Shown: piece by piece, positions 46,347-60,000 of the stretch
Numbering within the stretch: the stretch's first letter is position 1
Layout of the letters: the number at the start of each line of letters is the position of its first letter
Assembly (NCBI GenBank): GCA_916610825.1
Contig: OU744446.1
Coordinates: 14,814,538 to 14,878,537 of the forward strand
Source: Haliclystus octoradiatus
Lineage: Eukaryota; Cnidaria; Staurozoa; Stauromedusae; Haliclystidae
Reading direction: 5' to 3'
DNA length: 64,000 bases
The notes under the pieces: model-generated
The model's input: the letters and a program-made list of their open reading frames with translations, nothing else
Databases searched by the model: none
What the model was told of the DNA's origin: nothing
Translations under genes and position numbers: made by a program

Positions 46347-49300
46347 CTATAATTGGTCACCGCTCATCTCACTTGACCGTGTTGCTGAATAGTATGTCTT
46401 TGCTGTATTGATGGTTTTTGCTAGAAAAGTACCCCTCCGATTACGATACATCCGACACCATACCCCAGCCACAAATACAATTAGTATAAAGGAGCACGTG
46501 ATAATTGCGATGGCTATCCATGTTGTTGTACTCTTTGAATCGCTTCTGTGAGCTGCTACAGATATCTCAAATGGAACCATTCCCTAATACGCAAAAAAAT
46601 TAAACCGTATTATTAAACTGTTATTAGTTTGTTAATCATGGGAAACATTTTTTTAAATTAAATAAACCTATTACATAATATCTACATATTCCTGTGAAAA
46701 AGCATGTACGTTTATCATGTTGAACTGAATAAATGATGATGATGATGATGATGTTGATGATGGCTGATGCAAAGTATTTACTGATCTGGTGAAACCCTTT
46801 CATAATGAGAAAACATATTTCATTTAGAAAGAAAACATGCTCAATACTTGGCTTCCAAATTTCGTTTTGTTACTCGTAAAAATGATTCTTTGGCCTTTTG
46901 CGTCAGCCATTGTGCAGATACCCATGATCGCTACGAGTTTACTTAAAGTTGGCCAATGGAGCCAGCATTTCACATGTAGCTCTATGTATTGTATACCCCT
47001 AAGGAGTTCCTGTAATACTATTATTCCGATCAAATCTATTCTATTATCGGATTGTTATCGTCACTTTATTATACTGTGCCGTTCCTCTTGCAATAGCAGG
47101 AGGATTGAATAATTTTTAATAAGGGGTATTATGAACATTATTTTTCAAGGAGGAATTACATTGGAAATAGAGCAATTAAATACATGATTTTCAAGCACAA
47201 GTTGTCAGCATAGGTATGTGGAATAATGTGTTTGTCAGGCAATTGACTAAAATGCCGCAGTAGAATTTCTGAGATAGATACCTTCATGGACATTGAAAAA
47301 ATATCAAAAATGTTTCACTGAGATTTAGCTATAATTTTGAGAAATTTTGAATGGTTTCTTCCATCTACTTTTAGTACTAAGGTAGAGAGACAATGAGTGC
47401 TCATTTTTCAGACATTGTTTGGAACAAAAATTTGGAATTAAGCTATTCAAGCTATTGGAGCAATGAAAATGTTTGATACAAATCATAAAAACTCGGTTTT
47501 TTATCATATCTTACTACTTCTTTTTTCAGTTGCAAGTATAGTATGCATTATAAAGTTTTTGCAATATTTTGAAAAAACGCAAACCTCAATCCAGAACTCA
47601 TCAATTAACATAAATTATATATAATTAGAGATGAAATGTTGTTTAAAAATACTGTTAAATAATGCATAGATATTTTAAAGGTTCAGTCGAACCTGTGTTA
47701 ACCGCACACCCAACAGACTGAAGGATTTTGTCACTGCGAATTACATTGTAGGCTTAAAGTGCAGAAGAATTAAAAAAGGTATTTCAATGTCATGTTCATG
47801 CAGTACCTTTGATATCGTTGAGCTACTTGGAATTGCAGATTTCGATAAATTAGCTTCAGTAAATGATTTCCATGCTAAAAGTTTAGTCAAATAAAAAGAA
47901 ATTTATTACATCAACGATATTTGAAAAAAATGTCTAGATTTTTCGAACACATTAATATTGTTTGAGAAATAATATAGATATGAATATAAGATCAATATCA
48001 ATTTGATATCTATTGACAAATATTTAATTTTATTCGCTTTAATAGAATTGTGTGTGGTCTATTTTTTTTATGTTGCTTATATTTAATATGTTTTTATTTA
48101 TTTTCTAATGTACATTGTCGAAGATGGTGTCAGCTCTATCGACGAGTCTATCATTTGATATTTATCATCTCCTCTGCTTTTATTATTTAATGTATAATTA
48201 TAATACTATAATCACCCTTTACGTAGCGATGATTTTATATCCTCTTATTCTGTATAACTATTAACGCACCGATAAGGCGATACAGTGATACGTATGAAAT
48301 ATCTGTTTCCATTAGTTGTATAGAAAATTATGCACTCACTGTCATTGTGCCTGCACCAGCAAAAACTAATTTGCATGGCGGTCATCATCATTAGGTCTAC
48401 TGCCAATGGAACACTGACTACATTGCAGTGCAGAAGGTCCCTGGTTCGATTCCATGTCATTACTTTTTGATGTCTTAATTAACTGGTTTGTATGTAAGAT
48501 ACTGAAATCCACGTCAACCATTCACAAAGTGGATAGGCACAATTCGTTCAATTGCTGACGTATTACTTGCAGTTTGGTTTCATGATAAAAAGGAGACCAT
48601 GTGAAAGGGAAAAAAGAAAATGGTGGCTTAATATGTCATTCATAAAAGTATGGAGCTTTTTCTCAGGTTCCAAATGAGTCCCTGCAGAACTATTTATAGA
48701 GAAGATTAATAAGAATGGCGGTATATTTTGGAAAGATCGTGACCCCGGGATGTATTGTTATGCAACACCAACATGGTATAAACGGGTGGTTTCTCCAGCC
48801 AACTTGAAATTCACATGAGATGATAAAGTTCTTCAAAAATTTGTCCTAAAATACTTTCATGTTTCTTGCTTCAACCAAGTTTTTGTTGTGGAGCAATAAT
48901 GAATTCACATAACAGTTGGCGGTCGGAGCCCTCTTGATGGATATGTTTCTCATTTTGCCATGCTTCTCTGAATTCACAAAATTTTAGGAATACAAAGGAA
49001 TCAAAAATCATAAAGCTTACATGTTACATTTAAGATTAATATAAAACTTTGACTGCGAATTATGGAATAGAAACTGGATTTTTGAAGGACTTTCGCAAAA
49101 TTAGATGGAAACAAGAAAAGGGAAGTGTTTATGAAATGTGTTATGAATACTTTAATTTGATCTTTAAGTTGCTAGAATACACGACAAATCTGTATACTTC
49201 CATAACTTAAATTTTCCGTCATTGAAGATTACTCAAATCTTCTTCACTTCGAATGTTTATCGTAATTCATTTGGTTTATGATATGCACATTTAATCGTAA

Positions 49301-52300
49301 TTTTACCCTGAAAACTGTCTATACATTTCAATCTAAATTAACTGCTGAAGACCATGTATAAACTAACAATAAGTGTTTAGATGCTAAAGAAATCCATTCA
49401 TTCAAGTTCAATTCTTATTGCTCACGGATTCCGTAGTTTAGTAGCTGTGGCGTATACCTAACACACACACTGCTCCAGGCTCGATCACTTGCGAAATCAT
49501 CAACCTTGTTGAAATAAATTTACTATCTTAGATAAAACACTTTAAATTGCTTGGATATGATAAACACATGTTCTTTTGCGTCGAAAGTATTTGTTTTTCA
49601 TTATTTAATTATTCAATTTGTTTTGCTTTTTATTTCACATTTCATCATATATCTTTCTGCGCTATTTGTGAACGCCAAACGACTGCACCATTCTTTTCCG
49701 ATATTATTTTGTTATCAAAACAGAGCACAGTTTACAGTATAATAATCCTGATTGTATTCCATTCGATATTCGATTATCTTCAACTGAGCCCCACAATGTA
49801 CTCCCACTACTACTATCTAGTGAATGTAATACAAGAAGAAAAGAACTTCTTTCCGCTTTCATTGCAAATGTTAAAATGCATATGCAAATGAAATATACAA
49901 AAATCAAAAGCCTCACCTACTGATACAGGATTTAGTTTACATTCTTTACCGATTTTTCCATATGTTTTAATTGAGTAGACATTGTCAAGAATCAAAATCT
50001 GTAATCAACACAAAATATTGGCATCATTATCCTGCATTTGAATACAACATCTGCTATATTAAACCTTGATGGATTTGATCGGGACAGTGAAACTCACAAG
50101 ATGCAGTCGAGGTGTCAAATTAATCAACCAATAACAGGACAGTAGACAAGGAAAGACGACAACGTGAAAGTATTATTCCCCTTTTATTTGTTCTGGTGAA
50201 ATTTTTCCGATAATTTTTTCGTAAGACATTTTGATAAGTGTCTATTGTTAATTTATTGTTAATTGTTAAATGTTGACTGCCACTAAATATAATTTTTATT
50301 TCTTATTCTTCCTTATAGGGACCGTTTTATGTCACAGCCTTCGTCGAGTTTCCTTGCTATTCTACTATTGTCTTTTATTTATTGGATTTTTCACTTTCTA
50401 AAAATCGCTATTTTGAATAGTATACTGCACAGAGAGAATTAAAATAAACTGGATTGAATAAAATGATAAGCTGGTCGAACTTAACTCTTTTTTACTGACG
50501 GGACTTTTCCGTCCCAAGCTTTGAAATCCTTTCAACATTTTCGTGTTCTGCAAAGTTTGTCAACAAATACTCATTTGGATTTTTATGTCCCTTTTTTAAT
50601 CCACTGTTGATAATTTTTTTGGTTTTTGTCCGAAGTATGTGAGTTACTGCATTAACGCTGAGAAAGGATATCAAAATTCATTCTATTGAACAACGATAAC
50701 AGAAAAGATTCATATCTACAATGAAGCGTAAATCGGGTTGTAGCATTTGATTCACCCAAACCAACTCCTAAAAGTTGGTTGCTAAACGAGGACAAGGAGG
50801 AATACTCTGCGAGGCAAAAGACGCCCTGTGGCATCTAAATAGGATAATTTATAATTTAGTAATTGACAAGGTATGTTAAAAGTATAGTCGATATAGCTTC
50901 TTTCCCATCTTCTAGCCGTTCTACGAGGGGTCCTTTCAAGGGATGAACAATCCAGACAAATGGATTAACCCTAGCTTAATGCAATTTATAGTCCTCTTTT
51001 AGGCCCAATCAAAGTCTGATAAAGTGACAAGCATTACAGAGCTGTAAAAATCTTTCACATAAGTCAATCCAATTATTTTATTGTCTACAGATCAATTTGA
51101 AAGAGATAGTAGATCATTGCAAAGTTGATAAAGCTGCAATTGACGAATGAAATGTCAACAGGATTCTCTTCTTCAGTCATAATTATTATATATAGTTGAT
51201 ATCTCAAGGATAAACTTGATATCGCATGTCATTGTGAAATAAATGGCTCGACATTGTTACATATATCACCTTGTTGTATTGTAATTGCTGGATGCATCCA
51301 ATGAAATTTGTCTTTGATAAGCTTCCGATGACAGTTGATGGTTGGAAATGACCTCCTGCATATAACAGATCCATATCACCATTTTCACAGGACAGGACAG
51401 ATGGAAGAGATGAGACTGAAGAATCAACTAATCTGTAAGAAACAATTAACGATCCTTCATATTGAAACCGATTTTAGCGAAATCGTAAAGCTATTCAACA
51501 GTTTTTATTTTCTGTGGGGGGGGTATCATTATCATTTACAAACCCCGCGGTTAAGGTAATAGTGGTAATATCTCTTTCACCGTGATAGTTGATTAGCTAG
51601 TTAGTATTATTGTAATGTGTATGAGTGTTAAATGCACAACATGACACCAAAAAAAGGAAGAAGGATGAAAACAGTTATGGAAAATGATGAAAAGAATTTT
51701 TTAACCTTGACTCATATAAGCAGATATATTTAATGTAGAAAAGTAAATTATTTTCGATCATTAATTTTTTCAGAATTCGGATCGGCAGTTGGAATGGAAA
51801 TAGAGATTACTATAGAAAAAAAATAGAAGTCAGAATATTCAAAATTCGTATACCTCCCTCTCGCGAAATTACAAGTTTGCATAGCGCCTAAGTCATATAT
51901 GTAATAGTCCATCCACATCCCAGATCACTTGAAAAACATCCTGTTTTTATTCATATCAACTATACTATGTTTCAAGTATCAAAATATGCTGTGGTTGGTA
52001 AAGCGGTCTTCATATGATTTAGTAGATATTGAGAACTTCCAGTTACCTGTCATCAATGTAGAGCTTCAAAGTTTTGCCAGATCTTGCTATCCAAACTGTG
52101 TGCCATTCCCCATCAGAGAAAGGTTTTCCAGGCTTACTTTCAACAATTAGTTTCCCTTGAAAGTACGGTATGATAAAGGAATTATCAAAAAATCACATAA
52201 ACAGATTATCATACAGCTATTGCCTGGATCTCAAGTAGCACGCTGAGAATCATTAGGCATACAAGGCTTATAGATGCCTAGCATCAAGTGTAGGCCATTA

Positions 52301-55300
52301 GTGACATGATTATAGTTCACTGACTTAAGTCATGCACGATCATGAGACCATAGATAACAGTTTCTAGCCTCATTCCATCACGGCCCTCGTTTCCTCGCGA
52401 TGCTCCAGTGAGGGACTAATAAAACTGAAGGTTAAAAAGTGTGCCAGAAACCAAAAATATGGTGTGTCCGATCACAGCGCACCTTGGTATCACGTGAAGT
52501 TTTATCGAGCGCTGGTTGGTGAATAAAACACTAAAAAAGTAGACAAACTTGCTTGAATCATTCTCAAAAATTTAGATTTCAATCTTTTATTCTGTCATGT
52601 TGTCAATTTACTTTTAATTACATATTTACGGAGAAATGGAATTTTGAATCAGAGTAATGCTGTATATTGGAGAACTGATCTTTAATTTTAAATATTTCTT
52701 TGATTTTGATTATTTAAATCAAAATTCAAACCGACAGAAGTGCTTACAATTTTCCGACGATGGCAATCCCATCGTCAAAACATGATGTTTTCTCCTTTTA
52801 TTTTGTATTCTACGCCCTCAAAAAGCCTTCATAATGTTCATATATGTTCATATATATGTATGTATATGTTCGAGATAACGTAATCTATTTATTTCTATTT
52901 TTGTTACTCCAATTTCATCCAAAATCCCGTAAACTTGATGTTTTAAGTCTTCTTCGACAGTTTGTTTACAAAATGTTGAAATTCAAAATAGCTGAATTCA
53001 GCATTGACTTTTGTAAGAAATAACTTACCAAATGCTATTCCACAAGTAAAGTATTAGATAATCGTTTCTGAATTTTCCAAAAATATTAGAACATGTCAAC
53101 GCTGCTAGCATCTTCAGAGGTTGGCGCCATTTTAGAAATTTATAATTTATCGAAATTCTCTAAAACTGTCTGTAAATCTTAAAACAGTACACTTTAATTC
53201 TTTCAAGGGCATTGACATTTTACAAGCTTTCGTTTTTATTTAACTTGTTTTGTGCCAAAAAAAAGCAGGATTTGGTTTCAAGTGATTTGGATTTGCAAGA
53301 CAGAAACGCTTGAAAGTTGGTCATTTGCAATATTTTTCATTTGATAAAGTATATTTTGCTCAAAGCAAGAAATATGTTACCACAAAACACATGGAAAAAA
53401 CTTAAAACAAAAATAATCTTTATTTATTTTTTTTTTATTGCATTTATCATTTACTATCCACAAACCCGGTAAGCTTGCAGTTTTTTTCACTGGGGTGGTT
53501 GATTAATTTGTTAGTATTTTGAAGGTTGAGTGCGTTTAATAGCCAGATTCCCTTCCTGACGCCAACCTATAGTGCTCCGGACAGGGATTTCACCCGAGAC
53601 TCCCGTTTTGGTCCAACGCCGTAGCCACTACATCAAGGCCGCAAAAATGCGAGAAATGAAACTTTTTCTGTAAATGGCTATGGAATAATTAAATTTACAC
53701 AGTTTTGTTTATATAAGCACTCTGATAATGGCATGAATTATGAAACAAGATGATAAACAAGTAATTACAATACCTCCGCCTGCATTTAGCTCCACTCTTA
53801 TTAGTCTTTGATACATTTCAGCGATGAAATAATCATTTTGTTTTCCCATTGAAATGATTATACCGTTTTCTTTTACTGTACTTATTGAAAATGATATTGT
53901 CAGACTATTTTGGGATTGTATGGTGCTTTCTTGCATTCTGGTTATATACGATGCACCATCGAATGATGAAATAGTAGCCATTTCATTGGTTGGTTCTGTC
54001 AAAGGACGCGAACAAACAATTAAATAAAGATAATTTATGTCATATACTAATAATTGAAATAAAAAAGAATTATTCAATGCTTGAGGGATTCTAACTTTCA
54101 TAAGTTTTCCTTTTGTAGATTATTTTAAGTTTACCTTTTTCAATTGATATGTTAAAAAATTGGTGTTGAGATAAATGACAGCGATAAAAGAGACATGATT
54201 GGCAATATTTCGTTATCTTCGTGATAACATCGTCAGGCAAGACAGAGAGTGATAATGGAGATTTACAATATATATAGAAAGAAAAATAATAGCTAATTAG
54301 TATAATACAATTCATACGGAGTAACATTGTAACAAAGAGTGCTAATAATTGAACAGAGAGCCGGGATTTCACAGAGTCTATTTGCGTATTGAGTGTAGGC
54401 TTGATCTGCCAAATCGCAAGCATTTCGTGAATATCGCAATCAAAGCGACTTTTGCATTTTTGACAACCCTGAAATTTTTATGGCAATCACGGACAATGAT
54501 ACCATGCAAATGTCGAAGATGTGATCCAATGGACAATCGCTTACCTTGAAAGCATTTTGTTGTATCCATCAATTCGTTCTCAATAAAGCATGGACAGCCT
54601 ATCATTGATCCCCATTGATCACCACATGTACGCTCAGTCAAACAGTACGTTTCACAATTCATTGAACACGCACTTGTCATACCCCAATCTCGCTTAGATA
54701 ATAATTTTAATGGGATTAGATCAGCCTGCGATAAACCATATTTAACACTGTCGATGCATCCAGTGAATGAAGTTTCCAACCTAGAATATCCAGACGAGGA
54801 AACGAGTGTTATGCCAAGTGAATAAGACATTTATATCATTCATAGGATGACTGCTAAAACTTAGATAAGAGAGTATTAACGGTCATTAATGGAGAGCAAT
54901 AGTCTACACACTTTATATAGGCATGCATGTTTTAGCCCACTTTAGCTATAATTGTTGATTGCGGACTTATGTAACTGTACTGTACTATTACATTAAAGAC
55001 TGTATACTCAACGATAAAACACCTGGCTAGCAAAATCGTTCAACGAGCCTGCATTTATATAGATGTTTATTTAATCATGTAAAACACTTGATAATAATTA
55101 TATACAAATCGTACATGAAAGTTAGTAAGTTAAACATGATAAGGCTAATCCCTGAAACAATCAATGCCTGTTAATTTGGGATACCTGTGAATTTATAAAG
55201 TGATTAATGAAATGTTAGATTTAGATTATTTGTTAAACAAGTTATAGCATTTAACGTTATATTACATTAGTTAACAATGAGAATGATAATGATAATAATA

Positions 55301-57064
55301 CTAAATATGGCTGAAAGAAGAAATTAATTATAACACCTTCCAAATACATTTGAAAAGAAGCCAATAAAAATAGAATATAAAATGTGTATAAAACATTTGA
55401 ATATATGTTTTGATTAAAATATATATTAATCTCAGTTGGAAAGCCAACCATGGTTAACGAGGAGGAAATAATAATGGAGGGGAGACTAAAAGAATGAGGG
55501 AGGAAGAAAGGAAGGAAGAAAAGACTTATTAGTCACAATAGATATTGCAGTTTTTGGCAGTGCAGACATTATACTAATATTATCATATTATCTTTCTTAT
55601 AGAAACATTGTTTTTGGCATCAAAATTGAGAGTAAATCCATTCCAGAGGGAAAGAAAAAACTGGAATAATCTTAATTTTGTAATGCAGATGTTTTTTCAA
55701 ATGGTATGCAAAAATGTTTTGTTTGTGTCGATGACGTGCTGAAAGACAAACAGATTTTTAAAATGTGATGGAACTTTATCCTAGATGACAGTACTATTGA
55801 AGTGTAAAGATCCTTCATCTGAAGAATACCAAAGTCTTTACATTAAGGTTATGCATAGGAGTGTGGTCTCACCGCCGTAATGATTCGAATGCATTTTTTA
55901 TGTAAGATGTTCAACGAAAGAGCAGATTTGCAATGTCCATGACCCTATATTTCAATATAATACCCAACATGGGGCTTGGCATACAGTTGTAAATTTGTAA
56001 CTTATGTTGTACGGAAAAACTACTTATTTACTGATTAATAAATAAATGTTATTCTTAAATATAGGCTTTATAAAATGCCATCTCCGTTGGTTTTAAAAAT
56101 GTATACCTCGTTCGCATTGCTTTATTTGGGATAATGCGGAGCATTTAAAACAGCATTTTATTCAAACTATATAGCTTGGAAACTTACATGTAAAATGTTC
56201 GAGAAAATGTTTAAGAATCATTTCGCACTGTGGAGTATTGCAATAATCACGGAGAAATTTACGAATTCTCCAAGATAAAAGGAAATTACACACCTATGGA
56301 ATGGAGCCTGATTTTGTAGAAATTATTCAGCAAAATAATGTTCAATTACCACCTGGATGTTGAAAAAGTTTGATTCAAATCTTGAATTCCTACATTTCGA
56401 AATAAACTAAACTTGAGAATTCGCATATATAAAAACTGTTAAGAAGGATTGGAAACCCGTCATTAGTATTTCATCCCTATTATTTATGTCTTATGTAGAT
56501 ATTACATCTTAGATGTTGATCTCAGATTCTCAGACTAAATCTCAGTTAGCGCTAACTATGTTGGGCCTTATCATCTTACCTTATTGCATCGTCGAGAATG
56601 CTGGTTTTGATGTTCTCAGGTAAACCAGCAAAATAGATATTACCGTCAATATCAAGTTCTTCGGAATCTCCTTCAATCGTGATCACACGACTTATATCAT
56701 CTACAATAACTGTCGTCGAGCGATAATTTCTGATTAATGTAATGAAATGCCATTGAAAATCATTTAATTTAATTGGAATTGATTTTTCTTTACGATTATC
56801 TTGATCAGGATTAGAAGCCTGGATTCTAATTGTCAATTGACCACGATTCAATAACATTGTAAGATAGCTTTCACTATTTTGTTTGTATGAGCCTGCATAC
56901 ATCAGCAAACAATATTTTTCAGTTTCAGTTTTGATCTTGAAAGAAATCATAACTTCTGTTCGTAAATTAATTGTCTTATGTGCAGCATACGATCCCTTTC
57001 CACTAAAATACATCGTTGTTGTAGAAGACATGAAAAATAGTACGAGGAAAATCAACCGAAACAT
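46347..57064 (-). CDS. Gene 4: two-laminin-G-domain single-pass membrane protein (509 aa, seven exons)
   Basis: Exons on the - strand are 57064-56580, 54780-54545, 53995-53774, 52155-52047, 51432-51270, 49998-49921 and 46583-46347. Every junction keeps frame, for a total of 1530 bases. Residues 1-17 are a signal peptide (MFRLIFLVLFFMSSTTT). About 18-185 is laminin G domain 1 (YFSGKGSYAAH to TSFTGCIDSV), about 186-240 a Cys-rich EGF-like spacer, and about 245-430 laminin G domain 2 (SDGEWHTVWIARSG, TNFIGCIQQLQYN). Residues 453-473 are a transmembrane helix, followed by a 36-residue tail starting CRMYRNRRG. The layout recalls the neurexin/CASPR group in miniature; orthology is not claimed. Exon 6 must use GTAGGT at 49920, because the stronger-looking GTGAGG four bases on would give a stop. 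An extra exon in the 3.3-kb last intron cannot be excluded. Confidence 0.85.
46734..46762. repeat. (GAT)n microsatellite
   Basis: Nine GAT/GTT-type triplets with one interruption, in the last intron of gene 4. Confidence 0.8.
48390..48462 (+). repeat. tRNA-like sequence (SINE head or pseudo-tRNA)
   Basis: GGTTCGATTCC at 48443-48453 is a perfect box B preceded by AGAAGGTCCCT. The upstream half cannot be folded into a full cloverleaf and lacks a good acceptor stem, so it is not called a functional tRNA. A few bases on, ATTACTTTTTGATGT resembles the junction at the 3' end of the 61.7-kb SINE. Confidence 0.45.
48650..48800 (+). repeat. Dispersed repeat with the empty site of the 61.7-kb SINE
   Basis: CCGGGATGTATTGTTATG and the following CAACACCAACAT match the flanks of the SINE at 61680-61706 and 62079-62102 as if joined. 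Upstream, AATGAGTCCCT is also shared. Confidence 0.6.
49427..49498 (+). repeat. tRNA-Val(AAC)-like pseudogene or SINE head
   Basis: TTCCGTAGTTTAGTAGC (box A region), CCTAACAC (anticodon AAC context) and GGCTCGATCAC (box B region) appear in the order and spacing of eukaryotic tRNA-Val. The stems no longer pair, so it is decayed. Confidence 0.5.
53480..53648 (-). mobile_element. tRNA-derived SINE of a second family
   Basis: On the - strand, TTGATGTAGTGGCTACGGC (53636-53619) is a box A, GTTGGACC a leucine/serine-type anticodon arm, and GGGTGAAATCCC a box B at about 53595-53584. TTGGCGTCAGGAAGGGAATC follows, a tail motif widespread in animal SINEs. It lies between exons 3 and 4 of gene 4, in the same strand sense. 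Confidence 0.65.
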
Positions 57065-57099
57065 CACCGTTGAGAGTTGGACATCTGGTATATTCTGTG

Positions 57100-60000
57100 A
57101 AAATAAAAATAGATTTCTGCAACCAAAGTGCTGTTTAGCATATGGCATTCAGGTCCCAAGTCAATTACTCCATTTCTCATGTACCGTCATAAGTAATCGG
57201 AATTCACAAATGATGCATGTATTTAACTTGAAGTATTTGGCAAATCAAGCTGTGTCTAGCTAAACTAGCTTGCTGACGGAGATCGAAAAGTCTATTACAA
57301 TAAGGAAGTAGTTGAGCATTCCTTAATCCACGCCAATGTTCAAATTTAATCTATTAATCGAGTGTATTATGTTGTCAAAAGAAACATGAAACCAGCAACG
57401 GCCATCCACATCATGAGATATTTGTAAGTTGCTATACATTTCGTACTGCAAGTCAGGGTTGCCAATACGTAAAGAAGTTTCATGTCAGATTGAGAACACA
57501 TTATTTTATATACTGCAGATATTAAGAGAATAATCTGGTAAATCATTGCAGTCAATATTTTATCTCTCGTGAGCTATCGGTCGCTAATATGATACTGTTA
57601 TACTGTTATAATATTAAATGGGAAACCATCAGATGATACAACTGAAATCCATGCATTCCGTGTGATTGGAGTAGCAGCTGGGCCAGCTTCTACAATATAG
57701 ACCTGATACACAAAGTATTCTCTTGTCATGGTGTAATTATGAGCGCATCCAAAATCTGAGTGGTACACTGTCTGTTTGCTCCAGAAATATGAAGATACAA
57801 GTACAGCACACACACATTTTAAAAATTCATAGACGTGCTAATTTTACTTCTGTAAAAAGATCCACTTTCATGGATTGGGTTTCAAGGCATTTTTATAAAA
57901 TTATTCAATAGTCATGCATTAGATCTATAACTTAGTATTATTGTTTGCATTATTTTATCATGGTACATAGACTCATGTATATAGATATATCTATTTGTTT
58001 CATAATTAACTTGAAATATCGCCGACGGAGGTAAGAAATAATTTCGTTTTGAAGTCGTCATACAATTATTAAATCAGATTTGATAGTTCAGTATAAGTTT
58101 CTTCAAAAAACATTTCAAGATATCTTTTATCTTGAGAAATTTGATAGTATTATTATATTATTATATTATTCCTTCATGCAGAAAAAAAGCGGATAAACCT
58201 TACAACCAGTTAATTCTGTGAATATATTGTGATGCAAATTGTTTGCTATATAAGGATAACTCGAATTTTCTGTTTTTCTCATTCTAATACTTTTCCACCG
58301 AGTGGTTATATAGCTATTGTAAGTGTTATAGGAGTGTTTCTGAGTTTAGAGAGTCTAAACGACCAGTAGCCTTGCTTTTGAGCAAATTCGATTTCAAGAA
58401 ATTACGTCAATAGCCTTTGTATTTTCCCAGCCTCGTTTCTTTCGATAAAAGCAAAAACAATCCAGAGGCTCATGGTGATTTTGAACTCTTCAATGGTTGG
58501 ATGCCTTTCTTTAGATCAGCCCAATAGTGTCTATCTGCCAGTGATCGAGCCCAAACTTCTGTACGTATAGACCCGATGTTCAACGCTCTATAACTATTAC
58601 CCTCATGCCCAACTCGATAACTGTAAACGAGCCATAGCTACAAAATAGTACACAAACACAACCAAGAGAGCACAATTTCTACAAAGTATTTCCTCTCTAA
58701 TGTTTTGCTTGACAAATGACATATTTTATGCTAAAGGAACCCAAATCAAGCTACTTTTGTTAAATTTTCGATATGATTTTTATTTAATAAGGCATAACAC
58801 TAGAAATACTGTCGATCCTCAATTATTACTTATTTTAGTGTTAATTATTCGTCCCAATGTAAACGAGCAACATTGCTCATGTTGGCGAATTACGAATTAA
58901 ATTAAATATACACACCCACGACACAACAAATTATTGAACAGAAGTCAATCGAAGGTGGGGTTATTAACATATTAGGCTGACTTGCTATTATTATTAGTTG
59001 TCTCTGTTTAATTTAGAATAGTGTATATAGCATTCGAACACAACGCTACTACGCTGAAAGTTACAAATCGACGGTTAAGTATGGAACGATAAAATCTCGA
59101 TAAGCTCTACATTTTCCCAATAAAATCGTATGTATGAAGAGTTATATCATTTGATCTCACCACAAATTCTGTTTAGTTGTCTATTTATATACACTAAAAC
59201 AAAGCACATGTAACTAAATTCAAACATCAATAACAAAGCTGTTTTACCTTTGATCGAATCAGCTGATATTCTTGTTACTTTGCAAGACAAAAATCTTCAA
59301 ACTATGTAACATTGATTTTTCTCAAGTTTTTTGCACTTTGCGTCTGTTGTCCATGAAGAGCAGTATGATACTCTTGCATTGTTATCTCAAAAAAATGTGT
59401 TACATATTAAACTATATGAAGACGTAATTCAGTTAATTATATGTTATTGAAACCACTGGTGAGTTTGTTTCTGATATTACGGGTCCTTTCTTCTCCCATT
59501 TCTATTTGATTGTTTTCATTTAATAGATAAAAAGAATGATTTAATCTGATGAAATGAAAATGTTTCATATCGCGATAAATTATTCATATTCATATTCAAC
59601 ATCGACACAATGTTATTCTTTATATAGGAACTGTCAAACTGTTCTATACTATACGGTTTCATAAACTGATACAACTCAACTCAAAAGACATGCAAAAAAA
59701 AATTACTTTCAAAAATTTTTTTTCAGGGACTTTTCAAATTGTGACATATTTCGACATGACAGATCCGCTTTCAGTCATGGCATCATATCTTTATATATAG
59801 ATGTGAAGAGAACTAATTCAAGGGTGATAAATTACCACTAAAAACTTCAAAAGTATGTATAGAGTTATGTTTTTTGATTATGAAATTACTAAAATTTACT
59901 GTCAAATGGCTTTCACTACAGCAAGGACAATCTTGAATAATTTAGAGCATAATTTTCCAACAGCTGCAAAAAATAGCTGTCCATGAGCAACAAATTTGAA

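Noticed and set aside
48390-48462. Functional tRNA gene
   Set aside because: Box B is perfect, but no full cloverleaf or acceptor stem can be drawn.
49427-49498. Functional tRNA-Val gene
   Set aside because: Order of boxes and anticodon context fit, but the anticodon and T stems do not pair.
49917-49920. Using the GTGAGG donor for gene 4 exon 6
   Set aside because: It gives phase 1 and an immediate stop in the last exon; the GTAGGT donor four bases earlier keeps the frame into the transmembrane exon.
57598-57813. - strand ORF upstream of gene 4
   Set aside because: Could be an earlier exon or a repeat-derived reading; the gene 4 start already has its own signal peptide, and no splice link was seen.
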